NCBI GenBank assembly: GCA_023150475.1
Contig: JAKLKU010000008.1
Span: forward strand, 186,001 to 250,000
Length of the DNA: 64,000 bases
Source of the DNA: Planctomycetota bacterium
GTDB lineage: Bacteria > Planctomycetota > UBA1135 > GCA-002686595
Direction of reading: 5' to 3'
Every line of letters begins with the position of its first letter. Position 1 is the first letter of the stretch. Position numbers and translations under genes: made by a program. Below, one piece after another: positions 24,928-33,104 of the stretch. A model generated the notes under the pieces. That model had not been told where the DNA came from and ran no database searches. It saw nothing but the letters and a program-made list of their open reading frames with translations.

Positions 24928-26336
24928 GGTTGCACGACCGCTTCACCGGGTTCGCCGATCCGGCGTTGGAGTTCGAGCGACTCGTCGGCGAGCCCGTGCA
25001 GCCGCTCGAGCGCCTTCTTCATGTTCGGCCACGTCGGCTGGAGCGGATCGCTCTCGTCGGGATCCTTGTCGAGCCGGAAGCCGCCGACGTCGCCTTGGCT
25101 CTCGCTCGAGAGCGCCTTGATCGTCTCGGTGCGCAGCGCGCGGAAGTCGAAACTCGCCATCCACAGTTCGAGCATCGCGGGTTCGGTCGGAATCGAGCCT
25201 TCGTGAGCCAAGAGCCCGAGCAAGTCGCGGCCTTGGACGTAGGCCGGCGCCTCCGCGCCCGCCGCCGTCGCGAGCGTCGGGAAGATGTCGATCGTGCGCA
25301 CGAGCTCGTCGACGACGCGACCCGGAGCGACGTGACCGGGCCAATTGACGATCAACGGCACGCGCACGACTTCCTCGAAGAGCGAGATCGCGTGGCCGCG
25401 CTGCGCGTGCTCGAAGAACTCCTCGCCGTGGTCCGCCGTGACGAGCACGAGCAGGTTCTCCGGGCCGCCGGCCTTCTGCCGCAGCAGCTCGACGATCTTG
25501 CCCAAGTGCTCGTCGGTCCAGAGGATCTCGCCGTCGTAGAGCGCGAGCAGGTGCTCGAGGTCGCGCGGATCCATGTCCGGACGGATCGCCGGGTTGCCCA
25601 TGTAGTCGCGTGGATCGAGCGAGCCCGTGTAATCGGGATCGAAGCGTTTCCAGTACTCCGGCGGCGGGATGTAGTCGTAGTGCACGTCCCAGAGGTGCAC
25701 GAACGCGAAGAACGGACCGTCGCCGGGTTCCGCGGCCCACTTCGTGATGCTCTCGAGCGTGCGCGGGCTCGTGACGTCGGCGTGCGACGGACTGACCGCC
25801 TTGGTGACTTCGCGGCGCAGCTCCATCGCGTCGATGTCCGCCGGGATCGTCGTCATGCAGCTCGCGTAGACGTCGAAGCCTTGGCTCAAACCGTAGATCG
25901 GGTGCAGGTACGGTCCGCCGAAGAAGCCCGCGGTGCGGTAACCGGCGGCCTTGAGCGCTTCGGCGAGCGTGACGTGTTCCTCCGAGAGCGCGAGGCCGTT
26001 GTCGATCACGCCGTGCGCGGAATCGTAGAGCCCCGTGAACATCGCTGCGTGCGCCGGCAACGTCCACGACGTGGTCGACACCGCGGTCTGGAAACGAACG
26101 CCGCCGGCGGCGAGCGCGTCGAGCGTCGGGCTCGTCTCCTTCGGATAGCCGTAGCAGTGCACGTGGTCGGCGCGCAGCGAGTCGATCGACACGAAGAGGA
26201 TCGAAGGCTTCACGCCGGCCGCGGCGCCCTGCGTCGTCGTCGGTTTCGAGTCGTCGTCCGACGAACACGCAAGGAACACGAGGCTCGCGGCGAGCCACGC
26301 GCTGCAACCGAGCACGCGTCGCACAGTGCGGTTCAT
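24891..26336 (-). CDS. Sulfatase-family (alkaline phosphatase fold) lipoprotein, copy 1
   Basis: This 481-residue protein has a probable lipoprotein signal (VFLACSS, Cys24) and a sulfatase domain. ILFVSIDSLRADHV carries the metal-binding Asp52 and Asp57; TADHGEEFFEH and GHAISLFEEVVRVPLIV are typical of the C-terminal half. At the position of the formylglycine-forming motif (C/S-x-P-x-R) it has T-L-P-A-H (Thr92-His96). It therefore lacks the Cys or Ser that is converted to formylglycine. Thr is the nucleophile of related phosphotransferases such as EptA, so hydrolysis of a phosphoester is possible. The ATG overlaps the stop of the paralogue upstream (ATGA). Confidence 0.85.
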   Translation of the reverse strand: MNRTVRRVLGCSAWLAASLVFLACSSDDDSKPTTTQGAAAGVKPSILFVSIDSLRADHVHCYGYPKETSPTLDALAAGGVRFQTAVSTTSWTLPAHAAMFTGLYDSAHGVIDNGLALSEEHVTLAEALKAAGYRTAGFFGGPYLHPIYGLSQGFDVYASCMTTIPADIDAMELRREVTKAVSPSHADVTSPRTLESITKWAAEPGDGPFFAFVHLWDVHYDYIPPPEYWKRFDPDYTGSLDPRDYMGNPAIRPDMDPRDLEHLLALYDGEILWTDEHLGKIVELLRQKAGGPENLLVLVTADHGEEFFEHAQRGHAISLFEEVVRVPLIVNWPGHVAPGRVVDELVRTIDIFPTLATAAGAEAPAYVQGRDLLGLLAHEGSIPTEPAMLELWMASFDFRALRTETIKALSSESQGDVGGFRLDKDPDESDPLQPTWPNMKKALERLHGLADESLELQRRIGEPGEAVVQPWLQDRLKQLGY

Positions 26337-27790
26337 TTGCCCCCCGTGTATCCGAGTTGATCCAGCCATGCTTCGAGTTTGGGGTCGACGGTGGCGCGCT
26401 CCGGATCGGCGCCGAGACGGTCGTTCAAGGCGCGTGAGCTCTGCACGAGCCCGTGCAACGCTTCGATGCCGCGCGCAAGCTCGGGATCGTCGGCCGCGAG
26501 CGGCGTCGTCTCGCGCGGATCGCGGTCGAGCCGGAAGCCGAAGCGCTTCTTCTCACCGCCGCCGACCGAGCCTTCGCCGGTCTTCAGCGACTCGGTGCGC
26601 AGGACGCGCAGGTCGTAGGGCAGCACCGAGAGCTCGAGCAACGCCGGTTCCTTCGCGAGCGCGTCGCCGCGCGAGAGCGGCCCGAAGAGATCGCGGCCTT
26701 GCACGAACTCTGGCGCCTTCGCGCCGGCCGCCGTCGCCAGCGTCGGCATGAGGTCGATGAGCCTGGCCTGTTCCTTCACGACGCGTGGGTTGCCGAACTT
26801 CGCGGGCCAGCGCGCGACGAGCGGGACCTTCACGACTTCGTCGTAGAGCGTCTGTTGGTGACCCTTGCGGCCGTGTTCGAAGAACTCGTCGCCGTGGTCG
26901 GCCGTGATCACGACGATCAGGTTCTCCTTCTCGGCCTTCCATTCGAAGAGCGCGAGCAAGTCCTTCACGTGATCGTCGGTGAAGCGGATCTCGTTGTCGT
27001 AGAGCGCGATCACGTGCTGCAAGTCGCGCGGGTCCATGTCCGGCTTGATCGCCGGGTTCAGGAGGAACGCGGACGCGTCGAGCGAGCCTTGGTAGTCGGG
27101 ATCGAAGAGCTCGAGGATGCCCGGATGCGCGAGGTAGTCGTAGTGCACGTCCCAGAGGTGCACGAACGCGAAGAACGGCCGGTCGTCCGCCTGTTCGATC
27201 CACTTGCGCACTTCGGCGACCGTGCGCGGGCTCGTCACGTCGCGGTGCGACGCGGCGAGGCTCTGTTTGGAGCTCTCGCGGACCGCTTCGCCGGTCAAGT
27301 CGTCGGGAAGCTGCGTCATGCAGCTCTGGTAGTGCTCGAAGCCCTGGTGCAGCCCGTAGGTCGGGTGCAGGTACGGCCCCCCGAAGAAACCCGCGGTCTG
27401 GTAGCCCGAGTCCGCGAGCAGCTCGGCGAGCGTGACGTGGCTCGGCGCGAGCGCGAGGCCGTTCTCGACGAGCCCGTGGGCCGAGTCGAAGAGCCCGGTG
27501 AACATCGCCGCGTGCGACGGCAGGGTCCACGAAGTCGTCGAAACCGCCGTTTCGAACCGCAGCCCTTCCGCGGCGACGGCATCGATCGTCGGGCTCGTCG
27601 GTTTCGGGTACCCGTAACAACCGAGGTGGTCTGCACGCAGCGAGTCGATCGAAATCAGCACGATCGACGGCCGTTCGTCGCGGCCCGGACCGCAGCCGGT
27701 GGCGGCGAAGGCGGCGCACACGCCGAGCAGCGCGAACGCCGCGGACGCGCGGCGCGCAGGGTCGCACGGACGCGGCGGGAACGAAGGCAT
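26333..27790 (-). CDS. Sulfatase-family lipoprotein, copy 2 (first gene of the unit)
   Basis: This is a close paralogue of the following gene: both contain FFGGPYLHP and PFFAFVHLWDVHYDY at corresponding positions. It is 485 residues long, with a signal ending in AATGC (probable lipidated Cys33). Asp49 lies in ISIDSLRADH; the nucleophile position reads T-L-P-S-H (Thr89-His93), again without Cys or Ser. A tandem duplication is the likely origin. It is translationally coupled to copy 1, which overlaps the membrane GT-C-like gene. The two may act in sequence on a surface glycan or lipid outside the inner membrane. The promoter shows TTGTCC-17-TACGAT and no Shine-Dalgarno. Confidence 0.87.
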   Translation of the reverse strand: MPSFPPRPCDPARRASAAFALLGVCAAFAATGCGPGRDERPSIVLISIDSLRADHLGCYGYPKPTSPTIDAVAAEGLRFETAVSTTSWTLPSHAAMFTGLFDSAHGLVENGLALAPSHVTLAELLADSGYQTAGFFGGPYLHPTYGLHQGFEHYQSCMTQLPDDLTGEAVRESSKQSLAASHRDVTSPRTVAEVRKWIEQADDRPFFAFVHLWDVHYDYLAHPGILELFDPDYQGSLDASAFLLNPAIKPDMDPRDLQHVIALYDNEIRFTDDHVKDLLALFEWKAEKENLIVVITADHGDEFFEHGRKGHQQTLYDEVVKVPLVARWPAKFGNPRVVKEQARLIDLMPTLATAAGAKAPEFVQGRDLFGPLSRGDALAKEPALLELSVLPYDLRVLRTESLKTGEGSVGGGEKKRFGFRLDRDPRETTPLAADDPELARGIEALHGLVQSSRALNDRLGADPERATVDPKLEAWLDQLGYTGGK

Positions 27791-27796
27791 CGGAGA

Positions 27797-27825
27797 ATCG
27801 TAGCCGTGGCTGAAAGTGGGGACAA
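27797..27825 (-). promoter_or_regulatory. Predicted promoter of the sulfatase operon
   Basis: On the minus strand TTGTCC (27825-27820) is followed after 17 bases by TACGAT (27802-27797). The -10 ends 6 bases before the ATG at 27790, so the mRNA would start at the start codon. Confidence 0.55.
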
Positions 27826-28011
27826 ACCGCGCGAGTCGCGCGACTACGCGCACCTCCGCGGACCGTGAGCGCCGCTTGGCGCGGCGTGCGACACGCGCCG
27901 TGCACGGCGTGTGCGCTGCGAGCGCCGCGAGTGCCGCGAGTGAACACGGGGGGGCGCGACGCTTTTTCGCACCGCCTGCGAGCGACGGGTCGCCGAGCGC
28001 GGGAGCGCGGA

Positions 28012-28017
28012 TAGACT
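28012..28017 (+). promoter_or_regulatory. Candidate -10 element upstream of the helicase gene
   Basis: TAGACT lies 20 bases before the ATG at 28038, predicting a leader of roughly 14 bases. It supports ATG 28038 over a GTG start at 28314. No clear -35 is seen. Confidence 0.35.
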
Positions 28018-28037
28018 GCGCCGTTCCGACGCCGCCG

Positions 28038-30557
28038 ATGCACCCGTCTTCCCGACCTCGCCCCGATCTGCCCCGTCTCTTCGCGGACGAACCTGCACCG
28101 AGCGTGGAGCGCAGCTCGCCGGGCGCCCGATCGCAGACCGGTGCGCCCGGTACGCCCGGTGCGCCCGGTGCACCAGGTGCACCAGGTGCACCCGGTACGC
28201 CCGGCGCGCCCGATCGAACCGGCGCGCCCGGGGCACACGATTCCTCCGGCGCGCCGAGGCTCCCCGGCGGCCCGGCCGTCGCTGGCGCCGCGAGCCCGCA
28301 GAGCGCACGCGGAGTGCCGCAGGCCGCGCGAAGCGCCGGGTCGGCCGAGCTGCTGCGCGACCTCAATCCGGCACAGCGCGCCGCCGTGATCCACGGCGAC
28401 GGGCCGCTCTTGATCCTCGCAGGCGCCGGCTCGGGCAAGACGCGGGTGATCACGCGGCGGATCGCGTGGCTGGTCCGCGAACGCGGCCTGCGGCCCGACG
28501 AGATCGTCGCGATCACGTTCACCAACAAGGCGGCCGGCGAGATGCGCGAGCGCGTCGAGCGCCAGTTCGCGGAGTGGGGGCTCGACGTGCGCGCCCGCGG
28601 CATGTGGATCTCGACGTTCCACTCGATGTGCGCGCGCATCCTGCGGCGCGACATCGAGCAACTCGGCGACTTCACGCGCGACTTCACGATCTACGACACC
28701 GACGATCGCAGTCGAGTCATCAAGCAGATCCTCGAGAAGGAAGGCTGGGACACGACGCGTTTCAAGCCGTCCGCGCTCGGCGCGTGGATCAGCCGCGAGA
28801 AGAACGTCTCGGCGGCGACCGACGGGCCGGCGAACCTCGAGCTCGACACCGGCGACCTCGAACGCGACGTCTACGCGCGCGTCGCCGTCGCGTACGAAGA
28901 GACGCTGCGCCGTTCGAACGCGCTCGACTTCGACGACTTGCTCCTGCGCGTGCTCCAGCTCTTCGAGAAGGAGCCCGGCGTCCGTGACGCGTACGCGCGC
29001 CGCTTCCGCCAAGTGATGGTCGACGAGTACCAGGACACCAACCGCGTCCAGTACCTGCTGATGCGCCACCTCGCGAGCCACCACCAGAACCTCGCGGTCT
29101 GCGGCGATCCCGACCAGTCGATCTACGCGTGGCGCGGCGCCGACGTGCGCAACATCCTCGAGTTCGAGCGCGACTTCGCCGCGACGAACGTCGTGCGCCT
29201 CGAGCAGAACTACCGCTCGACGCAAAACATCCTCAAGGCCGCGCAAGCGGTGATCCGGAACAACCGCCAGCGCAAGGAGAAGGACCTCTGGTCGGAGCGC
29301 GAGGCAGGTGCCTTGATCGCGGCGATCGAATGCGGCGACGAGGACGACGAAGCTCGCGAGATCGCCGCGCAGGTCCAAGGGCTCGTCGCCCGCGGCGCGA
29401 CGCACGATCGGATCGCCGTCTTCTACCGCGCGAACTTCATGCAGCGCGCGATCGAACGAGCGCTCCGGCTCTCGTCGATCCCGTACCAGATCGTCGCGGG
29501 CACCGAGTTCTTCCAACGGCGCGAGATCAAGGACCTGGTCGCGTGGCTGCGCTTGCTCGTCAACCCGGCGGACGACGAAGCGTGCCGGCGCACGCTGCAA
29601 GCGCCGTCGCGCGGCATCGGCGACAAGACCGTCGACGAGCTTTCGCGCTGGGCCGAGAACCGCCGCGTGCCGCTCTCCGTCGCCGTGCGTTCGACCGAAG
29701 CGCGTGGGCTCGTCCGCGGCAAGGCGAAGAACGCGCTCGCGGAGCTCGCGACGCTGTGGGACCGGTTGAAACCGTTCGCCGAGGGTCCGGCGCACGCGGC
29801 GCTCGACGAGATCGTGCGCAGCATCGAGTACTGGAAGTGGCTCGAAGCCCAGGCCGAGCGCGACGACGTCGACCGTGCCGCCAACGTCGAGGAACTGCTC
29901 GCGAACGCGCGCACCTACGACGAAGCCGAGCCCGACGGACACGTGCGCGGTTTCCTGCAGGACATCGCGCTCGTCAGCGACGTCGACGGCCTCGCGGAAG
30001 GCGCGGCGAAAGTGTCGTTGATGACGCTGCACGCGGCGAAAGGGCTCGAGTTCCCGTTCGTGTTCATCGCGGGGCTCGAAGAAGAGCTCCTGCCGCACTC
30101 GCGCGCCGTCTCCGAGTCGGACGAGCCCGAGCTCGCGATCGAAGAGGAACGGCGACTCTTCTACGTCGGCATGACGCGCGCGCAGGAACGGCTCGTGTTG
30201 ACGCTCGCGAAGGTGCGCCGCCACTTCGGTCAGACCGCGTGGTGCGAGCCGTCGCGCTTCCTCGGCGAGATCCCGACCGAGTTGCTCGAGGGACGCTCGG
30301 GCCGCGCAGGTCGTGAGGGCGGCGACGACTTCCCAGCCGAGCCCGAGTACGTCGCCGAAGTCGACGACGATCCCGCCGAACGGCTCGTCCCCGGCGTGTG
30401 GGTGCAGAGCGAGCACTTCGGCCGCGGCGTCGTGCAGCGCATCTCCGGTTCCGGCCCGAACACACGCGTCGTCGTCCGTTTCTCCCTGCACGGCGAGAAG
30501 ACGCTGATCCAACAGTACGCCAAACTGCGGCGGCTCGACGCCGACCCGGAGGACTGA
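28038..30557 (+). CDS. pcrA: UvrD/PcrA/Rep-type superfamily 1A DNA helicase with a Gly-X-Y N-terminal extension
   Basis: Helicase motifs appear in order: Q-motif LNPAQRAAV (109-117), Walker A AGAGSGKTR (128-136), TFTNKAAGEM, VDEYQDTN (motif II), GDPDQSIYAWRGAD (III), QNYRST (IV), TLHAAKGLEF (V) and VGMTRAQERL (VI). The C-terminus (HFGRGVVQRISG... through KLRRL) matches the Tudor-like RNA-polymerase-interacting region of PcrA. It unwinds DNA in repair and at stalled forks. Before the Q-motif lie about 108 extra residues with Gly-Ala-Pro/Gly-Thr-Pro triplets at about 35-58. The usual family starts about 10 residues before the Q-motif, and a GTG at 28314 would give that length. The TAGACT at 28012 favours the longer form. 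It is one base from the next start. Confidence 0.93.
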   Translation: MHPSSRPRPDLPRLFADEPAPSVERSSPGARSQTGAPGTPGAPGAPGAPGAPGTPGAPDRTGAPGAHDSSGAPRLPGGPAVAGAASPQSARGVPQAARSAGSAELLRDLNPAQRAAVIHGDGPLLILAGAGSGKTRVITRRIAWLVRERGLRPDEIVAITFTNKAAGEMRERVERQFAEWGLDVRARGMWISTFHSMCARILRRDIEQLGDFTRDFTIYDTDDRSRVIKQILEKEGWDTTRFKPSALGAWISREKNVSAATDGPANLELDTGDLERDVYARVAVAYEETLRRSNALDFDDLLLRVLQLFEKEPGVRDAYARRFRQVMVDEYQDTNRVQYLLMRHLASHHQNLAVCGDPDQSIYAWRGADVRNILEFERDFAATNVVRLEQNYRSTQNILKAAQAVIRNNRQRKEKDLWSEREAGALIAAIECGDEDDEAREIAAQVQGLVARGATHDRIAVFYRANFMQRAIERALRLSSIPYQIVAGTEFFQRREIKDLVAWLRLLVNPADDEACRRTLQAPSRGIGDKTVDELSRWAENRRVPLSVAVRSTEARGLVRGKAKNALAELATLWDRLKPFAEGPAHAALDEIVRSIEYWKWLEAQAERDDVDRAANVEELLANARTYDEAEPDGHVRGFLQDIALVSDVDGLAEGAAKVSLMTLHAAKGLEFPFVFIAGLEEELLPHSRAVSESDEPELAIEEERRLFYVGMTRAQERLVLTLAKVRRHFGQTAWCEPSRFLGEIPTELLEGRSGRAGREGGDDFPAEPEYVAEVDDDPAERLVPGVWVQSEHFGRGVVQRISGSGPNTRVVVRFSLHGEKTLIQQYAKLRRLDADPED
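28140..28211 (+). repeat. 9-base tandem repeat encoding Gly-X-Pro triplets
   Basis: Eight copies of a nine-base unit close to GGTGCACCA or GGTGCGCCC encode Gly-Ala/Thr-Pro. Copies differ at one or two bases. It lies inside the N-terminal extension of the helicase gene and is prone to slippage in nine-base steps, which keeps the frame. Confidence 0.8.
30548..30553 (+). promoter_or_regulatory. Shine-Dalgarno GGAGGA deciding a TTG start
   Basis: GGAGGA, inside the last codons of the helicase gene, lies five bases before the TTG at 30559. There is no earlier ATG or GTG in frame after the helicase stop, so it supports TTG as the start. Confidence 0.6.
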
Positions 30558-30558
30558 T

Positions 30559-31476
30559 TTGACCCGATCTCGACTCGCCGACGAGTTCCGCGCGCGCCTC
30601 GAAGCGTTGCTCGCCGACGCGAAGACCGCGGGCGTGCTCGACGACCTCCGCCCGATCTTCGAGGACATCCTGCGACCCGCCGCCGTGACGCCGATGACCG
30701 ACACGGGCGCGATCCCGATGCGCTTCGGGATGATCGGCGACTCGCCGCCGATGCGTCAGATGTTCGCGTTGCTCGAGAAAGTCGCGCAGAGCGACGTCGC
30801 GGTGCTGGTGCAAGGCGAGACCGGTACGGGCAAGGAGCTCGTCGCCCGCGCGCTCCACGAATACGGTCCACGCAAGAAGAAGCCGTTCCTCGCCGAGAAC
30901 TGCGCCGCGGTGCCCGCCGACCTGCTCGAGAGCGAACTCTTCGGTCACAAGCGCGGTTCGTTCACCGGCGCCGTCGCGGACCGCGATGGACACTTCGTGG
31001 CGGCGAACGGCGGCACGGTGTTCCTGGACGAGATCGGCGACATGCCGCTCGCGATGCAGGCGAAGCTCCTGCGCGTGCTGCAAGAAGGCGAAGTGCGGCC
31101 CGTCGGCTCGAACAAGATCGTCAAGGTCGACGTGCGGATCGTCGCGGCGACCAACAAGGACCTCAAGGCGATGACGAAAGTGGGGACGTTCCGCGAGGAC
31201 CTCTACTTCCGTCTCAACGTCGTCGCGATCCACTTGCCGCCGCTGCGCGAGCGCAGAGGCGACGTGCGTTACCTCGTGCGCTTCTTCCTCGAGAAGGTCG
31301 GCAAGGAGATGGGGCGCAGCGCGACGGTCAGCGAAGAGGCGCTCCAACTCTTGGAGCGTTGGCGCTGGCCGGGCAACGTGCGCGAGCTCGAGAACGAGAT
31401 CCGCCGCTCGGTCGCGTTGAGCCTCGGTGTGATCGGCCCGAGCGATCTGTCGCCGGTGATCCAGAAGGGCGCTTGA
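30559..31476 (+). CDS. Sigma-54-interacting AAA+ activator lacking a DNA-binding domain
   Basis: This 305-residue protein holds a complete sigma-54 interaction module. Walker A is GETGTGKE (86-93); the sigma-contact loop is GSFTGA (133-138, a conservative change from GAFTGA). Walker B is VFLDEIGD (154-161), the sensor segment reads AATNKDL, the arginine finger lies in FREDLYFRLNV, and WPGNVRELENEI is present. It ends about 20 residues after the module, so the Fis-type helix-turn-helix is absent. The N-terminus is only about 55 residues with no receiver or GAF domain. Such activators work from solution, as known for a few family members. It starts one base after the helicase stop and precedes a membrane protein gene. 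Confidence 0.9.
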   Translation: MTRSRLADEFRARLEALLADAKTAGVLDDLRPIFEDILRPAAVTPMTDTGAIPMRFGMIGDSPPMRQMFALLEKVAQSDVAVLVQGETGTGKELVARALHEYGPRKKKPFLAENCAAVPADLLESELFGHKRGSFTGAVADRDGHFVAANGGTVFLDEIGDMPLAMQAKLLRVLQEGEVRPVGSNKIVKVDVRIVAATNKDLKAMTKVGTFREDLYFRLNVVAIHLPPLRERRGDVRYLVRFFLEKVGKEMGRSATVSEEALQLLERWRWPGNVRELENEIRRSVALSLGVIGPSDLSPVIQKGA

Positions 31477-31484
31477 CCGACGCC

Positions 31485-33074
31485 ATGCCGGGCGGAGCCG
31501 AGCACGGAGGGCACGTGGCGGGCGGCGCACCGTCGTCCGAGCCCGCGCACGCCGCCGCACACACGTCGGCGCCCGTCCGCGACGCGAACCCGCGGCACGT
31601 GCGCGTGATCCTCTGGCTTGCGGCGCTCTTCGTCTGCGCGCTCGGGTTCCCGCGAGCGCTCGACACGTGGCACGACCAAGTGCTCCACCCAGTCGACCTC
31701 GTGCTCGAGAGCCCGAGCCTCGCGACGCTCGACTTGCTGCGCGACGGCGCGAACCCGTACGACCCGGAGGTCTACGCGGGGCCGCCGTTCTGGCTCTCGA
31801 TGTACACGCCGCTCTACTACCAGCTCGTCGCGGCGCTGCCCTCGCATCCCGACAACCCGTTCTTCACGGGCCGCCTCGTCGACCTCGCGTGCGTCGTGGG
31901 CCTCTTCGCGCTGCTCTTCTTCGTGCGCCAGAGCGACAAAGCGCTCGCGCTCCTCGCGTGCGGCGCGTTCGTGCTCGTCCGCGTCGTCATCAACAACGCG
32001 GCGCTCTTCAAGAACGACTTCCTCGGCATCTTCCTTTCGGCGTGCGCCGTCGTGCTCGCCGACCGCGCGCGCGGCCGCACCGGTTGGATCGTCGTCGCCG
32101 CGCTCGCCGCCGCGCTCGGCTTCTGGTGCAAGCAGTCGTTCCTCGCCGCCGCGGCCGCGTGCGGGCTCTTCTTCCTCTTGAACTCGTTCCGCCAAGCGCT
32201 GCTCTTCGGCGCGGTCTTCGCGGCGAGCGCCGGGCTCCTGCTCGGCGGCGCGCTGCTCGTGTGGGGCCGCGGATTCTGGTTCTCGGTCTTCGAAGCGCCG
32301 CAGAACCCGCTGAACGGCGACGTCTTCCGCGGGCTGTGGCTCGAGATGCTGATCCAACCGGTCGCGATGCTCAACCTCGCCGCGGCGCTGGTGCTGATCG
32401 GCTGGGCATTCGTGCGCGAGAAGAAGGCCGCCTTCGCGAGCGATCCGTTCGCGCTCTACACGCTCGTCTCCGCGGCGGTCCTGATGGCGACCGTCGGCAA
32501 GGAAGGCGCCGGCGCCAACTACTTCAACGAGTGGGAGTTCGGCGCGCTGCTCGTGCTCGTGCGCTGGGTGCCGAAGTGGATCGACGCGACGAAGCCCGTG
32601 CTCGCCGCCGCGAGCTTCGCGAGCGTGTTCGTGCTCGGCTCGGTCGCCGAAGTCGCGCTCGCCGAGCGCAACCAGTACTCGTACACGACCTCTGAGATCT
32701 CGCCGCAGGCGCGCGCGCTGTCGGACTTCGTCGGCGCGCGAGTCACGGCGCTCGCGGGCGAGAACCCGCGGCTCCTGAACCTCTACAGCGCGAGCATCGT
32801 CGGCAGATTGCCAGCGACCGTCGAAGTCAACGACCCGTTCCTCTACGGACTCTTGTGGGGCGCGGGCAAGTTGGATCCCGAGCGCCTGCGCGAAGCGATC
32901 CGTTCACGCCGCTACGACGGCATCCTCGCGCCGCCGGGCATCCTCGACGGCATCTACCCGTATCCGCCGCCGTTGCTGCGCGCGCTGCAACGCAACTATC
33001 GCCTCGGGGAACGCATCCCGGCGGGCGACCGCCCGTTCGACGTGCTCGTGCGCCAGCCGGACTCGAACCGCTAG
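31485..33074 (+). CDS. Polytopic membrane protein, probable GT-C glycosyltransferase (529 aa)
   Basis: A disordered Gly/Ala/His-rich N-terminus of about 45 residues precedes some 10-12 transmembrane segments, then an extracytoplasmic tail of about 150 residues. The first loop (DLLRDGANPYDPEVYAGPPFWLSMYTPLYYQL) is acidic and aromatic, as in GT-C enzymes of the GT39/GT87 type. The tail (VEVNDPFLYGLLW, RYDGILAPPG) is similar in style to that of the other GT-C-like proteins in this window. The sugar and acceptor are unknown. It starts eight bases after the stop of the sigma-54 activator, so it is probably co-transcribed. A TTG at 31473 overlapping that stop is an alternative start. Confidence 0.68.
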   Translation: MPGGAEHGGHVAGGAPSSEPAHAAAHTSAPVRDANPRHVRVILWLAALFVCALGFPRALDTWHDQVLHPVDLVLESPSLATLDLLRDGANPYDPEVYAGPPFWLSMYTPLYYQLVAALPSHPDNPFFTGRLVDLACVVGLFALLFFVRQSDKALALLACGAFVLVRVVINNAALFKNDFLGIFLSACAVVLADRARGRTGWIVVAALAAALGFWCKQSFLAAAAACGLFFLLNSFRQALLFGAVFAASAGLLLGGALLVWGRGFWFSVFEAPQNPLNGDVFRGLWLEMLIQPVAMLNLAAALVLIGWAFVREKKAAFASDPFALYTLVSAAVLMATVGKEGAGANYFNEWEFGALLVLVRWVPKWIDATKPVLAAASFASVFVLGSVAEVALAERNQYSYTTSEISPQARALSDFVGARVTALAGENPRLLNLYSASIVGRLPATVEVNDPFLYGLLWGAGKLDPERLREAIRSRRYDGILAPPGILDGIYPYPPPLLRALQRNYRLGERIPAGDRPFDVLVRQPDSNR

Positions 33075-33104
33075 CCGTCGACGCTCGAGCGGGGTCGGCG
33101 CCGC

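Noticed and set aside
28038..28313. Treating the Gly-X-Y tract as noncoding because a GTG at 28314 gives a standard-length helicase
   Set aside because: Not adopted as the primary call because a -10-like TAGACT lies just upstream of ATG 28038. Kept as an alternative.
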